DNA of 64,000 bases from Antribacter soli (GCF_021568775.1 NZ_JAKGSG010000058.1:1-64000), one strand, 5' to 3'. Counted from the stretch's first letter, positions 48,781 to 58,909 are shown. Program-made: numbers and translations. The notes: generated by a model from the letters alone, not told the origin.

Positions 48781-51555
48781 TCAGGGTGCTGTGCAGGCCT
48801 GTCCGTTCAGGGCGAAGCCGCTCGCCGTCGGCGTGGCGGTGTTCGCGCCGATGAACCCGATCGTGGCGGACGCGCCGGGCGCGAGGTTCTGCGCCCAGGA
48901 CGGCGCCTTGGCGAGGACCGACGTTCCCGACTGGGTGACGTCGGCGCCCCAGGCGCTCTGCACCGTGGTGCCCGCGTTGAAGGCCCAGGCGAGCTGCCAC
49001 GCGGTGACCGCCGCGGTGCCCGTGTTCCTCACGGTCACCTCACCCTGGAAGCCGCCCGGCCACGAGCCCACCTGACGGTAGGCCGCGGTGCAGGACGCCG
49101 GGCCTGAGGTCGGGCTCGGGGTCGGGGTCGGCGACACCGTCGGGGTCGGAGTCGGCGACACCGTCGGGGTCGGAGTCGGCGACACCGTCGGGGTAGGAGT
49201 CGGCGTCGGGGTGGGCGTCGGCGTCGGCGTCGGCGCGGTGCCCGTGAACTCTCCCACCACGATCCCGCGCCCGTTCGTCCCGACGTAGACCCGCCCGTAG
49301 ACGTCGGGGTCGCCCGTGATCGTCGAGCCGGTCCAGGCGTACTGGTGCTCGTCGTCGTTCACCCGGACCCAGGTGGCGCCTGCGTCGTCTGACCGGAAGA
49401 TGCCCCGGACGCCGCCGATCTTCGACGACGTGTACACCGCCGGGTAGGAACGGCCCGGCGCCGCCTTGCCGAACCCGATCGCGTCACCCTGGTCGACCGC
49501 AGCGATCCGCGTGAACGTCGCGCCCCGGTCGGTGGAACGCCACATCCCGTAGGTGCCGGTGCTCGTGCCACCTGCGAGCCAGACGTCTCCGGCGTGGCCC
49601 GGGACGGCCGCGAACCGCACGTTGCCCGAGGCGGGCAGGCCGGACGCCGCGGACGCCGTGAACGTCGCGCCGCCGTCGGTGGACCGGTAGAAGGTGCCCT
49701 GGTGGAACGCGTAGAACGTCTGCGGGTCCTGGCGGTCCGCCTCGACGCGCGCGCCGGCCGGGACGCCGGTGGACGCCGTCCACGACGACCCGAGGTTCGT
49801 CGACACGTGGACGCCCGTGCCGTCCGGGCTCCACACGATGCGCGAGCCGTTCGCGTTGACCGCGACCGTCCCCGCGCCGGTGACCCCGCCCGGCTGCTGC
49901 GCGGCCCACCACGAGCTGCCGCCCGAGGTCGAGACGCCGAGGTGCGAGTCGGTGTCCCCGCCGTTGCCGGCGCGCACCATCGTGGCGGGCGCGAGCTCGG
50001 CGACGTCCACGCTGAGCACGCCGCCGTGGTTCGGCTGCGAGTAGTGGTATCTGCTGGGCACCACGTCGATGTCGTCGTGCACGAAGCCGCCGATGTCCAG
50101 CATCCCCGAGACCAGGTCGACTGCGCCGGGGGGAGCGGCGAGGTCCTGGACCGCCGTCTCCTCGATGCCCTGGGACTTGACGGAGATGTTCACGGTGCCG
50201 CCGGTGTCCCACGCGGTGAGATTGCTGCCGCCCCAGACGGTCCCGCCCGTGTAGAGGAACTTGTCCGAGTTGAACGGGTCGATCTCGAAGGACTCGGTCA
50301 TCCAGCCCAGCTTGACGGCTGGCTCGGGCGGCGACGGCTGCTTGCCGAAGTCCAGCCATGGGGCGCCGGAGCTGTCCAGGGAGTAGCGCAGGGTGCGGTT
50401 GGGGTAACCCGCCCAGTCCCAGATCTGGGTCCACGTCGCACCGCGGTCGGTGCTGCGGAAGACCTGGATGTCCGGCCACCACGAGATCTGGCTGACGACC
50501 ATGATCGTGTCCGGGTCCTGCCGGTCGATCGTCAGGCCCGAGTAGCCGAAGTACGCGTCGCTGCTCGACGACGGCACCGGGCTGATCTGCGTCCACGTGC
50601 CCGTTGCGGTGTCGAGCCGCCAGACGTCACCCTTCGCGCCGTCGTACGGGCCGCCCGTGTCCGACGTCGCGACGTAGAACTGTCCGCCCTCGTGGTCAAG
50701 GACCGCCTTGTGCGGGACGAAGCCCGTGGGCTGGTCGGGCACGCGCTGCCAGGTGGTGCCGCCGTCGGTGGAGCGGTAGACGTTGTTCTCCTTGTCGGCC
50801 ACGCCCACGTAGATGGTCTGCGTGCGGGAGCCGGCGCTGCCCGTGGTCGGGTCGAAAACCACCCACACCACGCCCTGGTTGGTGGTGAGGTAGTCGTTGG
50901 GGTCCGCCGGGTCCTGCACGTAGTTGCCCGGGTTCGGGAAGCTCGCCACCTTCGACCACGTGACGCCGCGGTCGGTGCTGCGCCACAGGCCGTTGCCGTC
51001 CTCGGTGCCGAAGTACAAGACGCGGTTGTCGTTGGGGTCAACTATGAGGCGCTCGCCCATGCCACGGCCCGGCATGTTGCCGCCCACCTTGAACGGCAGG
51101 TCGGTCTGCTGCCAGGTCTCACCGCGGTCGGACGAACGCAGGATCGCGCCGTTGCCCGGGTCCCACGAGTTCGTGTACGAGCCGACGGCGACGTAGACGT
51201 TGTCGGGGTCCACGGGGTCGGTCGCGAGGCTGAGCACGCCGCTGTGGCCCCACTCGTCCCAGCCGACGTGGTCGAGGAGCGGGACCCACCGCTGCGTGGC
51301 GGTATCCAGGCGGTAGGCGCCGCCGACGTCGGTGCGGGCGAACACGAGGCCCGGCTCCGACCGGTTGTAGACGATCGCGGGGACGAAGCCGCCGCCGACG
51401 ATCTCGACGTTGCCCCACTCGTAGTCGGTCGCGGCCGCGGTGACCGCAGCCGCGACGGGCGCGCCCGCGAGGCTGGGGGTGGCCGCGGCCGCCCCCAACC
51501 CGGAGGCGACGAGCCCGATCCCGGCGAGGGTTGCGAGCGCTGGACGGAATCTCAT
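48781..51555 (-). CDS. Secreted GH74 xyloglucanase with CBM2
   Basis: 924-residue secreted glycoside hydrolase. Signal peptide about 1-42. GH74 double beta-propeller (about 45-780) with the putative catalytic Asp76 in [13 protein letters not shown] and many BNR-like SxDxGxTW repeats such as [10 protein letters not shown]. Pro-Thr linker about 785-820, then a CBM2 cellulose-binding module (about 821-924) with flanking Cys and surface Trp ([14 protein letters not shown]). It hydrolyses xyloglucan or related beta-1,4-glucans. Start ATG at 51555, 8 nt after AAGGAG. LacI-type palindromes overlie its promoter, so it is probably induced by oligosaccharides. Confidence 0.95.
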   Translation of the reverse strand: MRFRPALATLAGIGLVASGLGAAAATPSLAGAPVAAAVTAAATDYEWGNVEIVGGGFVPAIVYNRSEPGLVFARTDVGGAYRLDTATQRWVPLLDHVGWDEWGHSGVLSLATDPVDPDNVYVAVGSYTNSWDPGNGAILRSSDRGETWQQTDLPFKVGGNMPGRGMGERLIVDPNDNRVLYFGTEDGNGLWRSTDRGVTWSKVASFPNPGNYVQDPADPNDYLTTNQGVVWVVFDPTTGSAGSRTQTIYVGVADKENNVYRSTDGGTTWQRVPDQPTGFVPHKAVLDHEGGQFYVATSDTGGPYDGAKGDVWRLDTATGTWTQISPVPSSSSDAYFGYSGLTIDRQDPDTIMVVSQISWWPDIQVFRSTDRGATWTQIWDWAGYPNRTLRYSLDSSGAPWLDFGKQPSPPEPAVKLGWMTESFEIDPFNSDKFLYTGGTVWGGSNLTAWDTGGTVNISVKSQGIEETAVQDLAAPPGAVDLVSGMLDIGGFVHDDIDVVPSRYHYSQPNHGGVLSVDVAELAPATMVRAGNGGDTDSHLGVSTSGGSSWWAAQQPGGVTGAGTVAVNANGSRIVWSPDGTGVHVSTNLGSSWTASTGVPAGARVEADRQDPQTFYAFHQGTFYRSTDGGATFTASAASGLPASGNVRFAAVPGHAGDVWLAGGTSTGTYGMWRSTDRGATFTRIAAVDQGDAIGFGKAAPGRSYPAVYTSSKIGGVRGIFRSDDAGATWVRVNDDEHQYAWTGSTITGDPDVYGRVYVGTNGRGIVVGEFTGTAPTPTPTPTPTPTPTPTVSPTPTPTVSPTPTPTVSPTPTPSPTSGPASCTAAYRQVGSWPGGFQGEVTVRNTGTAAVTAWQLAWAFNAGTTVQSAWGADVTQSGTSVLAKAPSWAQNLAPGASATIGFIGANTATPTASGFALNGQACTAP
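49130..49201. repeat. 24-nt tandem repeat encoding the GH74 linker
   Basis: Three copies of a 24-nt unit (one base change in the third), each encoding an 8-residue Pro-Thr/Val-Ser unit of the linker between catalytic domain and CBM2. It can expand or contract in frame. Confidence 0.85.
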
Positions 51556-51627
51556 CCGGGTCACTCCTTCGTGCAGTGGGCGGAGCACGATGGCCCCGCC
51601 GGGCACGTCCCTGTACCCGGCGCCGAG

Positions 51628-51672
51628 ACTCTAGTGAAGCGCTTCGACGAAGTGGAGGGTCCTAATCGATTA
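51628..51672 (-). promoter_or_regulatory. GH74 promoter with two LacI-type palindromes
   Basis: On the minus strand -10 TAGAGT (51628-51633) and a weak -35 TCCACT (51651-51656) are 17 bp apart. The perfect palindrome GAAGCGCTTC (51636-51645) lies between them. A second perfect palindrome, TAATCGATTA (51663-51672), is 27 bp further upstream, centre to centre. Central CG in perfect palindromes is typical of LacI/GalR-family operators. The first recalls the GAGCGCTC core of actinobacterial cellulase operators. Confidence 0.7.
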
Positions 51673-51740
51673 AGGCCCGTCGTCCGGTCAGCCGGTCGCC
51701 TGCTCATTCAGCGCGGCCGGACCGGCCGCTGAGCGCCCGG

Positions 51741-51762
51741 GCGACCCGTCCGCCGTCGGGCA
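51741..51762. repeat. 22-bp sequence shared with the hisH-hisA gap
   Basis: Exact copy of 6261-6282 (begins GCGACCCGTC, ends GTCGGGCA), same strand. Intergenic in both places. Here the partner inverted arm is missing. Confidence 0.7.
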
Positions 51763-51866
51763 GAGCACGTGACGTACGTAACAGGTAGGGGGCAGACTCT
51801 ATTAGGCTGCGATGATGCGCCACCGGCGCACAGACTCAGCACAGGCACGAGGCCGACGGAGGTCAC

Positions 51867-52901
51867 ATGCTCCCCGATCCATCCACGTCCGGCCTGGTCC
51901 AGCCACGTGCGCAGGCGTACCCGGAGCCCGGGAAGGACGCGCTCGGCGAGCTCGTGGAGATCACCGCGCGCGTGCGCACGGCCATCGAGTCGGTCGTGAC
52001 CGGCCGGCCCGGCCTGGCCGAGCTGACCGTCGCGATCCTCCTCGCCGAGGGCCACCTGCTCATCGAGGACGTGCCCGGCGTCGGCAAGACGACCCTCGCC
52101 AAGGCCCTGGCCAAGAGCATCGACTGCCAGGTGGGCCGGATCCAGTTCACGCCGGACCTGCTGCCCAGCGACCTGACCGGCGTCAACATCTTCCGTACCG
52201 GCACCCACGAGTTCGAGTTCCGCGCGGGACCGGTGTTCTCCAACATCGTCATCGGCGACGAGATCAACCGTGCCTCACCCAAGACGCAGTCCGCGCTGCT
52301 GGAGTGCATGGAGGAGGGCCAGACCACGGTCGACGGCACCACCCACACGCTGCCGCACCCCTTCCTCGTCGTCGCGACACAGAACCCCGTCGAGATGGAG
52401 GGCACGTACCCGCTGCCCGAGGCGCAGCGGGACCGCTTCATGGCCCGCATCACCGTGGGTTACCCCGACCTCGACGCCGAGCTGCTCATGCTCGAGCGGC
52501 AGGAGGCGGTCTCGCCGCTCGCGCACCTGACCCCCGTGACGAACGGCGCCACGATCCTGCGCCTCGCCGGCCTCGTACGGTCCCTCTACGCCTCGCCGTC
52601 CGTGAAGCGTTACGTCCTCCTCCTGGTCGCGGCCACGCGCGAGCACCAGGGGCTGCGCCTGGGTGCCTCGCCGCGCGCGTCGCTGCAGCTCCTGCGGGCG
52701 GCGAAGGCCATGGCCGCGATGTCCGGCCGGGACCACGTCCTGCCCGACGACGTCCAGCGCCTCGCCCGCCCCGTCCTGGCGCACCGCCTCATCCTGACGA
52801 CGGAGTCCCGCCTGGGCGCCGTCACCGCCGAGGCGATCGTCGACGAGATCGTCGAGCGCACGCCCGTCCCGCCCCTCGACCCGGCTGACCGGCGGCGCTG
52901 A
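51867..52901 (+). CDS. MoxR-family AAA+ ATPase
   Basis: 344-residue AAA+ ATPase, a putative chaperone for maturation of partner proteins. Walker A GVGKTTLAKAL (71-81), Walker B VIGDEINRASPKTQSALLE, sensor 1 ATQNPVEMEGTYPLPEAQRDR. ATG at 51867 after GGAGG. First gene of the moxR-DUF58-transglutaminase operon, with TGATG overlap to the next gene. The clients are probably the two membrane proteins that follow, by genomic association. Confidence 0.95.
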   Translation: MLPDPSTSGLVQPRAQAYPEPGKDALGELVEITARVRTAIESVVTGRPGLAELTVAILLAEGHLLIEDVPGVGKTTLAKALAKSIDCQVGRIQFTPDLLPSDLTGVNIFRTGTHEFEFRAGPVFSNIVIGDEINRASPKTQSALLECMEEGQTTVDGTTHTLPHPFLVVATQNPVEMEGTYPLPEAQRDRFMARITVGYPDLDAELLMLERQEAVSPLAHLTPVTNGATILRLAGLVRSLYASPSVKRYVLLLVAATREHQGLRLGASPRASLQLLRAAKAMAAMSGRDHVLPDDVQRLARPVLAHRLILTTESRLGAVTAEAIVDEIVERTPVPPLDPADRRR

Positions 52902-54211
52902 TGCGGCAGGTCCTCGCCCGACTGGCCCGGGTGCGGCTCACGTCACGCGGGCTGGGCGTGGTGTGCGTGGGCGGGGTCCTGTGGGTACTCGGCCTCGTCC
53001 TGTCGCTGCCCGACGTCGTAGCGCTCGGCTCGGCCTGCCTCTTCGCCGTGGGTGCGGCGTGGGTCGTGACCGGCGTGCAGCGCCTCGACGAGGGGCGCGG
53101 CGCGCTGCGCGTCGTGCGCCACGTGGACCCCAGCCCGGTGGTGCGCGGCCGCACCGCCGACGCGTCGCTGGTCGTCGCCGCCGTGAACCCGACCGGCGCG
53201 GCCTACGAGCGGCTCTCGCGGCTGCGGCTGTCGGAGCAGGCGGCGCACGAGCTCGCCGGCCACGAGGGCATCCGGGCCCGCGTCTCCGCGCAACCCGACC
53301 GGATCTCCGTGCGCTACCAGCTCACCCCGACCCGCCGCGGGCGCTGGCCCCTCGGACCCCTGCTCACCACCCGCACCGACGTGTTCGGCCTGGTGCGCGC
53401 CACCCAGCCGCTCGGCGACGCGACCGCCGTGGCCGTGTGGCCGCGCACCGTCGAGCTGGCGGTCCGCACCCGCGCCCTGGGCGACGTCGACCGCTCCGCG
53501 ACCGGGGCGCGCCTGCAGTCCACCGACGACTCGGTGCTGCGTGACTACGTCGCCGGCGACGACCCCCGCCGCGTCCACTGGGCCAGCGCCGCCCGACGCG
53601 GCCAGCTCATGGTCCGCGCCGACGAGAGCGCCGGCGTGCGACCCGTGACCGTCCTGATGGACCGTTCCCTCCTGCCGCACTGGAGCGAGGGCTCCACGGT
53701 GCCTCGCAACCCCGCCGCGATCGACGACGGCGAGTGGGCGGTCGAGCTCGCGGCCTCTGTCGCGGTGTCCTTCCTGGAGTCCGGTCACCCGGCGCGGCTG
53801 ATCGCCACCGGAGTGGTGCCCGACCTCGACTCCGCGCGCTTCGCCACGACCCGCGCCGGGCGCCCCGGCCTCCTCGACGCGACCGTCGACCTGCGCGGCC
53901 ACCGCGGCGCGGCCGAGTCCGAGCGGGCCGTCGCCAACACGGCCAAGGCGCTGCGGATGACGCGTTCCGCCGGTGAGATCGTCGTCGCCGTCCTGGCACC
54001 CGTGCCTGCCGCGGCCCGCGCCGAGGTCGCCGCGCTCGCCGCCGACGGCACCTGCTGGGCCGTGCTCGTCGCGCCCCGGCAGACGGGCTTCCGGCACGAG
54101 GTCGACGAGACCGCGGCCGAGCTGCGCGCCACCGGGTGGCACGTCGCCCTGACCGAGCCGCGCACCGACCCCGAGCGCGCCTGGGCAGTCCTCGCGGAGC
54201 GTGCGCCGTGA
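52901..54211 (+). CDS. DUF58 protein (VWA-like)
   Basis: 436-residue protein with two N-terminal membrane helices (about 16-33 and 36-56) and the DUF58 core DDSVLRDYVAGDDPRRVHWASAARRGQLMVR (about 205-235), followed by a VWA-like fold starting VLMDRS. Metal site residues of a classic MIDAS are not obvious. Middle gene of the moxR operon. Function unknown, probably in envelope assembly or stress response. Confidence 0.9.
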   Translation: MRQVLARLARVRLTSRGLGVVCVGGVLWVLGLVLSLPDVVALGSACLFAVGAAWVVTGVQRLDEGRGALRVVRHVDPSPVVRGRTADASLVVAAVNPTGAAYERLSRLRLSEQAAHELAGHEGIRARVSAQPDRISVRYQLTPTRRGRWPLGPLLTTRTDVFGLVRATQPLGDATAVAVWPRTVELAVRTRALGDVDRSATGARLQSTDDSVLRDYVAGDDPRRVHWASAARRGQLMVRADESAGVRPVTVLMDRSLLPHWSEGSTVPRNPAAIDDGEWAVELAASVAVSFLESGHPARLIATGVVPDLDSARFATTRAGRPGLLDATVDLRGHRGAAESERAVANTAKALRMTRSAGEIVVAVLAPVPAAARAEVAALAADGTCWAVLVAPRQTGFRHEVDETAAELRATGWHVALTEPRTDPERAWAVLAERAP

Positions 54212-56496
54212 TCCCCGCGCACCGCGGACCGCTCGCGCGGACGATCGCCACGAGCGCGCTCGTCGCCGTCGCCGTGCTGGCCTCCATGTACGCGCTGACG
54301 GTCGTCATCGTGGCCGGCGCCTGGACCGTCGCCGGGGTGCAGGGCGTCGTGCTCGTCGCCGGGACGACCGGCGTCGTCCGGTACCTCGTCGGGCGGAGCA
54401 CCCTCGCCCGGGCGGAACGCGCCCGTGCCGCGGCCCGCGCCCAGGGCCTGGCAGCCCCTTCCGCCGCGGACAACGGCCCGGCCGTGTTCTGGAGCACTGC
54501 CGCAGGCGTCGCCGTGGCCACGTGGTTCGTCCTCGCCCGCTTCGGCGCGCCCACGCAGCGCGCCGAGCTCTTCGCAGGGCCGGCGGCCATGGACCGGGTC
54601 GTCGCTCGGTTCCGCCAGGCCGCCCAGATCATGCGCGACGAGGTCGCGCCGGTCGACGACTCGCTCCAGATCGGCCTGGTCGCCGTGGGCAGCACCCTCC
54701 TGGTGCTGCTCGTCGCGGACTCGCTCGCCGGGGCGCGCATGCCGGGGCTCGCGGTGCTGCCCCTGCTCCTGCTCTGGCTGCCCGCGCTCACGCTGCTCGG
54801 TGACGTGCCGGCCTGGGTGTTCGTCGTGGTCGTGACCGCGGCCCTCCTGCTGCTCACCGTCGACCCGATCGGCGTCACGCCCGGCCGTCGCATCGACAGC
54901 CGCAACCCGGCCGTCCTGCGCGCCCAGCGGCGGCGTGCCGGGATCACCGCCGTCACGTCGCTGCTCGTGGCCGTGCTGGCGCTCGGCGCCGGGTCCGCTG
55001 TCAGCGCCATCCCGTCCGTCGCCGGCTCGTTCTCGCAGCTCATCGCCACCCAGGCCCGGGCCGTGCAGCTCGCCGAGGAGCTCGACATGACCCGGCCGCT
55101 CGGGGAGCGGTCCTCCGACGTGGTGTTCACCTACCGGACCGACGACGGCACGGACGTGGGCCCGCTGCGGCTGCGTACCATCACGTCGTTCGACGGCTTC
55201 CGCACCCAGCGCGCGATCGTGGCCGGCGGCGGCCGAGAGTTCGACGACGGCGACATGCTCTGGCCGGGCGGGTTCCCCCGCGACGGCGCGAAGCAGGAGG
55301 TCACCGTCACCATGCGCGCCCTGTCGACGGAGGAGCTGCCGCTGCCCGTCGACCCCCGGTCCGTAGCCGCCGACGGCGACTGGGAGTACTACAACGTGAG
55401 GGACGAGGTCCGCTCGGAGGATGCGACGCGCGACGGCGACGTCTACACGCTCACCGTCCACGACCGCGGGCTCGACGCCGAGGTGCTGCGCGGCGCCACC
55501 GGACAAGACCCGGGGACCGAGGGCTACGTCGAGGTCGCGGCCACACCGCACCGCGACGACATCGCCGCGCTCGCCGATCGGGTCGCCGGGTCCGCTCCGA
55601 CACGTTACGACCAGGCGGTCGCGCTGCAGCAGTTCCTGCGTGACCCGGTCAACTTCACCTACGACCCCGCCGCGGAGTACCTCGACTCGGAGGACCCCGT
55701 GTGGGACTTCCTCGAGGAGGGCGACGGGTACTGCGTCCAGTACGCGGCCGCCATGATGGTGATGGCCCGGTCGCTCGGGATCCCGACCCGCCTCGGCGTG
55801 GGCTATCTGCCGGGCGAGCGAGGGCAGGGCGACGTCTGGCGCGTCACCGGGCAGCAGTCGCACACCTGGCCCGAGGTCTTCTTCCCCGGCACCGGATGGG
55901 TGCGGTTCGAGCCGACGCCCGCCGTCCAGACCGGGCCCCTGCCCGCCTACGCGGACCCCGCCCTCGCAGCGCCGGCACCGGCGCCGTCCGACGACCCGCA
56001 GGAAGTGCCGAGTGCCGCACCCTCGGCCGACCCGACGACCGGCCCGTCGGCCACGGCCGGCGCTCCTGGGGCCGGCGCCGGGGCCGGCGCAGGCAGCGAA
56101 CCGCTGCCTGCGTGGGCCTGGGTCCTCGCGGCCCTCGTGGCGGCGCTCACCCTCGGGGGCGGTGCCTGGTGGCTCGTGCGGCGACGTTCCGAGGTCGAGG
56201 TCCTCGACCCCGAGCGGGCGTGGTCCCGCGTCCTCCAGGTCCTCGCCGAGCGGGACGTCGTACTGCCGCCGTCGACCACGCTGCGGCGGGCCCCCGAGGC
56301 GATCGGCGCCCAGGTGCGCGCCCGCACGGGCGCCCCGCTCACCGACGACCTCGCCGAGCTGCTGGTCGCCCTGGCCGACGCCGCCGAACGGGAGCGCTAC
56401 GCCCGCGGGTACACGGCGCCGGCGCCCGAGCAGCTCGAGGAGCTCACGACCACCGTGTCGGAGGCGCTGGCCGGCGCGCTGGCCCGCAAGCCCTGA
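54208..56496 (+). CDS. Transglutaminase-like membrane protein
   Basis: 762-residue membrane protein. Several N-terminal TM helices (within about 1-240), extracytoplasmic transglutaminase core with Cys509 (GDGYCVQYAAAMMVMARS) and His552 (QQSHTWPEVFFPGTGWVRFEP), a Pro/Ala-rich linker, one C-terminal TM (about 630-650), and a cytoplasmic DUF4129-like tail. The core may be a peptidase or amide cross-linker. The GTG start overlaps the DUF58 stop (GTGA). Ends the moxR operon. Confidence 0.92.
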   Translation: MIPAHRGPLARTIATSALVAVAVLASMYALTVVIVAGAWTVAGVQGVVLVAGTTGVVRYLVGRSTLARAERARAAARAQGLAAPSAADNGPAVFWSTAAGVAVATWFVLARFGAPTQRAELFAGPAAMDRVVARFRQAAQIMRDEVAPVDDSLQIGLVAVGSTLLVLLVADSLAGARMPGLAVLPLLLLWLPALTLLGDVPAWVFVVVVTAALLLLTVDPIGVTPGRRIDSRNPAVLRAQRRRAGITAVTSLLVAVLALGAGSAVSAIPSVAGSFSQLIATQARAVQLAEELDMTRPLGERSSDVVFTYRTDDGTDVGPLRLRTITSFDGFRTQRAIVAGGGREFDDGDMLWPGGFPRDGAKQEVTVTMRALSTEELPLPVDPRSVAADGDWEYYNVRDEVRSEDATRDGDVYTLTVHDRGLDAEVLRGATGQDPGTEGYVEVAATPHRDDIAALADRVAGSAPTRYDQAVALQQFLRDPVNFTYDPAAEYLDSEDPVWDFLEEGDGYCVQYAAAMMVMARSLGIPTRLGVGYLPGERGQGDVWRVTGQQSHTWPEVFFPGTGWVRFEPTPAVQTGPLPAYADPALAAPAPAPSDDPQEVPSAAPSADPTTGPSATAGAPGAGAGAGAGSEPLPAWAWVLAALVAALTLGGGAWWLVRRRSEVEVLDPERAWSRVLQVLAERDVVLPPSTTLRRAPEAIGAQVRARTGAPLTDDLAELLVALADAAERERYARGYTAPAPEQLEELTTTVSEALAGALARKP

Positions 56497-56557
56497 TCAC
56501 CGGCGGCCCCGGTGCACCGGCGGTCCCTGTTCACCAGCGGTCCCGTGGACGGCAACG

Positions 56558-56620
56558 ACCGGCACCAACGGCGAAGGCCCCGCACCTTGCTGGTGCGGGG
56601 CCTTCGCCGTTGGTGCCGGT
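56558..56620. terminator. Bidirectional terminator
   Basis: A perfect 29-bp inverted repeat with loop TTGCT between the convergent transglutaminase and DUF3040 genes. One of the longest stems in the window. Confidence 0.9.
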
Positions 56621-56631
56621 GCTGGTGCGTG

Positions 56632-57048
56632 TCAGCGACCGTCCTGATGCCGTCGCCGGTCCCAGCGCTCCTCGAGCCGCGTAATGAGGCCCGCATACCC
56701 ACCGCCGCCACGACGCTTGCCTGGCGCCGAGCCCTTGCCCGGGCGCACGGTGCCGTCCGGGTTGACCACCCCGGCGGGTCCGGTCTCCCGCTTGCGCGGG
56801 GATGCGAACGCGAACGCCACGCCGGCGAACATGAGCACGAAGCCGATCACCCCGAGCCAGGTGCGCGACGTCGCGGCACCCAGCACCAGGAGCAGCAGCC
56901 CCACGACCACGCCGAGGCCTACCAGGACGTAGCGGAGCGGCGACCGCCGACCAGACGACTGAAGTGTGTTTGCGAGCCGCGGGTCGTCGGAGGTCAGAGC
57001 ACGCTCCATCTGCTCCAGCACCCGCTGCTCGTACTCGGACAGAGGCAT
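56632..57048 (-). CDS. DUF3040 membrane protein
   Basis: 138-residue actinobacterial DUF3040 protein. Begins MPLSEYEQRVLEQMERALTS, two TM helices (about 42-62 and 66-84), then a basic Gly-rich tail (GKRRGGGGYAGLITRLEERW). Function unknown. The ATG at 57048 is the family start; the longer reading from 57180 runs into the dinB end. TATCCT at 57089-57094 on the minus strand may be its -10 box. Often encoded next to dinB in this phylum. Confidence 0.9.
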   Translation of the reverse strand: MPLSEYEQRVLEQMERALTSDDPRLANTLQSSGRRSPLRYVLVGLGVVVGLLLLVLGAATSRTWLGVIGFVLMFAGVAFAFASPRKRETGPAGVVNPDGTVRPGKGSAPGKRRGGGGYAGLITRLEERWDRRRHQDGR

Positions 57049-57176
57049 CGAGTCCCCCGGATCTCGCAAAGGAACAGTGTCATGCTCAGGATAGGCCGGT
57101 CCAGCCCCGCGTGGTAGTCGACATCCGGGGCATAACCGGGTCTTTCTGCGCAGTTCCCCCGATGGTACGTGCAACG

Positions 57177-58400
57177 TCACCCTCGCGGCGCACCGAGCCC
57201 GATCGCGGCACGGCCGAACCGCTCTCGTACGGCGTCGAGCGCGACCTCTGCGTCCCGCTGCGCGCCGGCCCGCGGGTCGACAGCCTCGTCCAAGGTCAGC
57301 TGCGCGGCCGCGCCCTCGCGCTGGCGCAGATTCTCCGCCCGGACCCCCACGAGCCGCACCGGAAGCCCGCCCAGGTCCACCCCTGCGACGAGCTCACGAG
57401 CCGTGAGGAAGATCTCTCGCGCCACATCCGTGGGGGCGCCCAGCGTGCGGGACCGGTTCAGCGTGCGGAAGTCGCTCGTGCGGACCTTCACCGAGACGGT
57501 GCGCGCGACCACGCCCTGGTGCCGCATCCGGGCGGCCACCCGGTCCGCGAGCTCGAGCACCCGGCGCTCCACCACCAGCGGGTCGTGCTGGTCCGTCGCG
57601 AACGTCGTCTCCGCGCCGATGCTGCGCTCCTCGCGACCCGGGACGACCGGTCGCAGGTCCCGTCCCCAGGCCAGGTCGTGGAGGTGAGCACCGATGACCG
57701 AGCCCACCGCAGCCTGCAGGCTCGGCAGGTCCGTGTGCGCGAGCTGCTCGACCGTGGTGATGCCCCACCGGCCGAGCGCCTCCTCGGTGCGCTCCCCCAC
57801 GCCCCAGAGGGCGCCGACCGGCAGCGTGTGCAGGAACGCCACCGTCGCGTCGACCGGGACGAGCATCATCCCGTCCGGCTTGGCGTGCGTGGAGGCCAGC
57901 TTCGCGACGAACTTGTTGCGGGCGATCCCCACCGACGCCGTGATGCCGTGCTCGGCCCGGATGCGCTCCCGAAGGGAGGCACCGATCTGCGTGGGCGGGC
58001 CGAGCCGACGGCGCGCGCCGCTGACGTCCAGGAACGCCTCGTCCACGCTGATCTGCTCCACGAGAGGCGTCACCCGGCCGAGGATCTCCATCACGGAGCG
58101 TGAGACGTCGGAGTACAGCCGGTGGTCCGGCGGGACCACGACCGCCTGCGGGCACAGCACCCGCGCCCGGGTCATGGGCATCGCGGAGCGGACCCCGAAC
58201 GCCCGCGCCTCGTACGTCGCGGCCAGGACCACGCCACGCTCGCGCCCGCCCACGATCACCGCACGACCGCGCAGCTCGGGCCGCCGAGCCAGCTCGCAGG
58301 ACGCGAAGAAGGCGTCCATGTCGAGGTGCAGCACCGAGCAGCCGGCCTCGTCGGAGCCCCAGTTCCGCCGCGCCCCCTCTGCGCGGGGAGCCCTGCTCAC
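57177..58400 (-). CDS. dinB: DNA polymerase IV (DinB, Y-family)
   Basis: Error-prone translesion polymerase, 407 residues. Catalytic acidic residues in VLHLDMDAFFASCEL and QISVDEAFLDVSGA. Thumb, then little-finger domain (ERSIGAETTFATDQHDPLVVE). A beta-clamp-binding motif is expected near AAAQLTLDEAV. The GTG start overlaps the upstream HEPN gene stop (GTGA), so it is expressed from the LexA-controlled promoter at 58910-58938. Confidence 0.96.
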   Translation of the reverse strand: MSRAPRAEGARRNWGSDEAGCSVLHLDMDAFFASCELARRPELRGRAVIVGGRERGVVLAATYEARAFGVRSAMPMTRARVLCPQAVVVPPDHRLYSDVSRSVMEILGRVTPLVEQISVDEAFLDVSGARRRLGPPTQIGASLRERIRAEHGITASVGIARNKFVAKLASTHAKPDGMMLVPVDATVAFLHTLPVGALWGVGERTEEALGRWGITTVEQLAHTDLPSLQAAVGSVIGAHLHDLAWGRDLRPVVPGREERSIGAETTFATDQHDPLVVERRVLELADRVAARMRHQGVVARTVSVKVRTSDFRTLNRSRTLGAPTDVAREIFLTARELVAGVDLGGLPVRLVGVRAENLRQREGAAAQLTLDEAVDPRAGAQRDAEVALDAVRERFGRAAIGLGAPRG

Positions 58401-58879
58401 GACGCCGCCGGGACGAGCGCGAGGCGCGGCTGCCGCGAGAACCCGGCGTCCGGGTCCACGAGCATGGCGACCTCGTCGCGGAAGTCTTCTGCGCAGGCCA
58501 TGAGCTCGTCCGCGCGCGACGGTGCGACCTCGCCGGACCGCCCCGCGTCAACCGCGGCGCGGAGGCGTGCACCGGAGGCGAAGTAGCCGGACCACGGAGC
58601 CAGGCCCGGCTCGACGCGGGCGAGCATCTCCCACACGGTCCGGGCGCCGGATCGCGGTGACGGGCGGCCGCGTAGCGCCACGACGGCTGCCGCCGATCGG
58701 ATGGCCGCCAGGTGCGCATGCAGGAACCGGTCGCCCGGGTCCGCAGCCGCGGCCGCGGCGGCCAGCTCCCCGTCCGCGCGGCGCAGCAGCGTGGCCACGG
58801 CGGGCGGTACAGCACGCGGTGTCATGCGGGGGACGTACACGTGCGCTTCCGTCCGCTGCGCATCCTGCCTCGCTCCCAT
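58397..58879 (-). CDS. SAV_6107-type HEPN domain protein
   Basis: 160-residue all-helical protein matching the SAV_6107-like HEPN family. The core DPGDRFLHAHLAAIRSAAAV holds Arg51 and His56, which fit the Rx4H pattern of HEPN ribonucleases. Whether it is active is unknown. ATG at 58879 after GGAGGAGG. First gene of an operon with dinB, under a LexA-box promoter, so it is probably part of the SOS response. Longer readings to 59278 cross that promoter and are artefacts. Confidence 0.85.
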   Translation of the reverse strand: MGARQDAQRTEAHVYVPRMTPRAVPPAVATLLRRADGELAAAAAAADPGDRFLHAHLAAIRSAAAVVALRGRPSPRSGARTVWEMLARVEPGLAPWSGYFASGARLRAAVDAGRSGEVAPSRADELMACAEDFRDEVAMLVDPDAGFSRQPRLALVPAAS

Positions 58880-58909
58880 CGCCGACCTCCTCCGATCGAT
58901 CCCGACCCC

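Larger units (their letters stand above)
51556..51866. other. Divergent region between GH74 and moxR
   Basis: 311 bases without a gene. It contains the GH74 leader and promoter with two palindromes (51628-51672), a GC-rich hairpin (about 51708-51732), the second copy of the 22-bp repeat (51741-51762), and an AT-richer stretch with TAGGCT (51803-51808) that may be the moxR -10 box. A GGAGG Shine-Dalgarno sequence precedes moxR. Confidence 0.6.

Noticed and set aside
49130-49201. Possible CRISPR-like array (three 24-nt direct repeats)
   Set aside because: The repeats are contiguous without spacers and encode the in-frame Pro-Thr linker of the GH74 enzyme.
53785-55863. 692-residue antisense ORF over DUF58 and transglutaminase genes
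   Set aside because: Low-complexity shadow; the sense strand has clear motifs and coupled starts.
57049-57176. Possible RNA gene between dinB and the DUF3040 gene
   Set aside because: No tRNA cloverleaf or other recognisable structure could be drawn; it is better explained as a promoter region. No tRNA or rRNA was found anywhere in the window.
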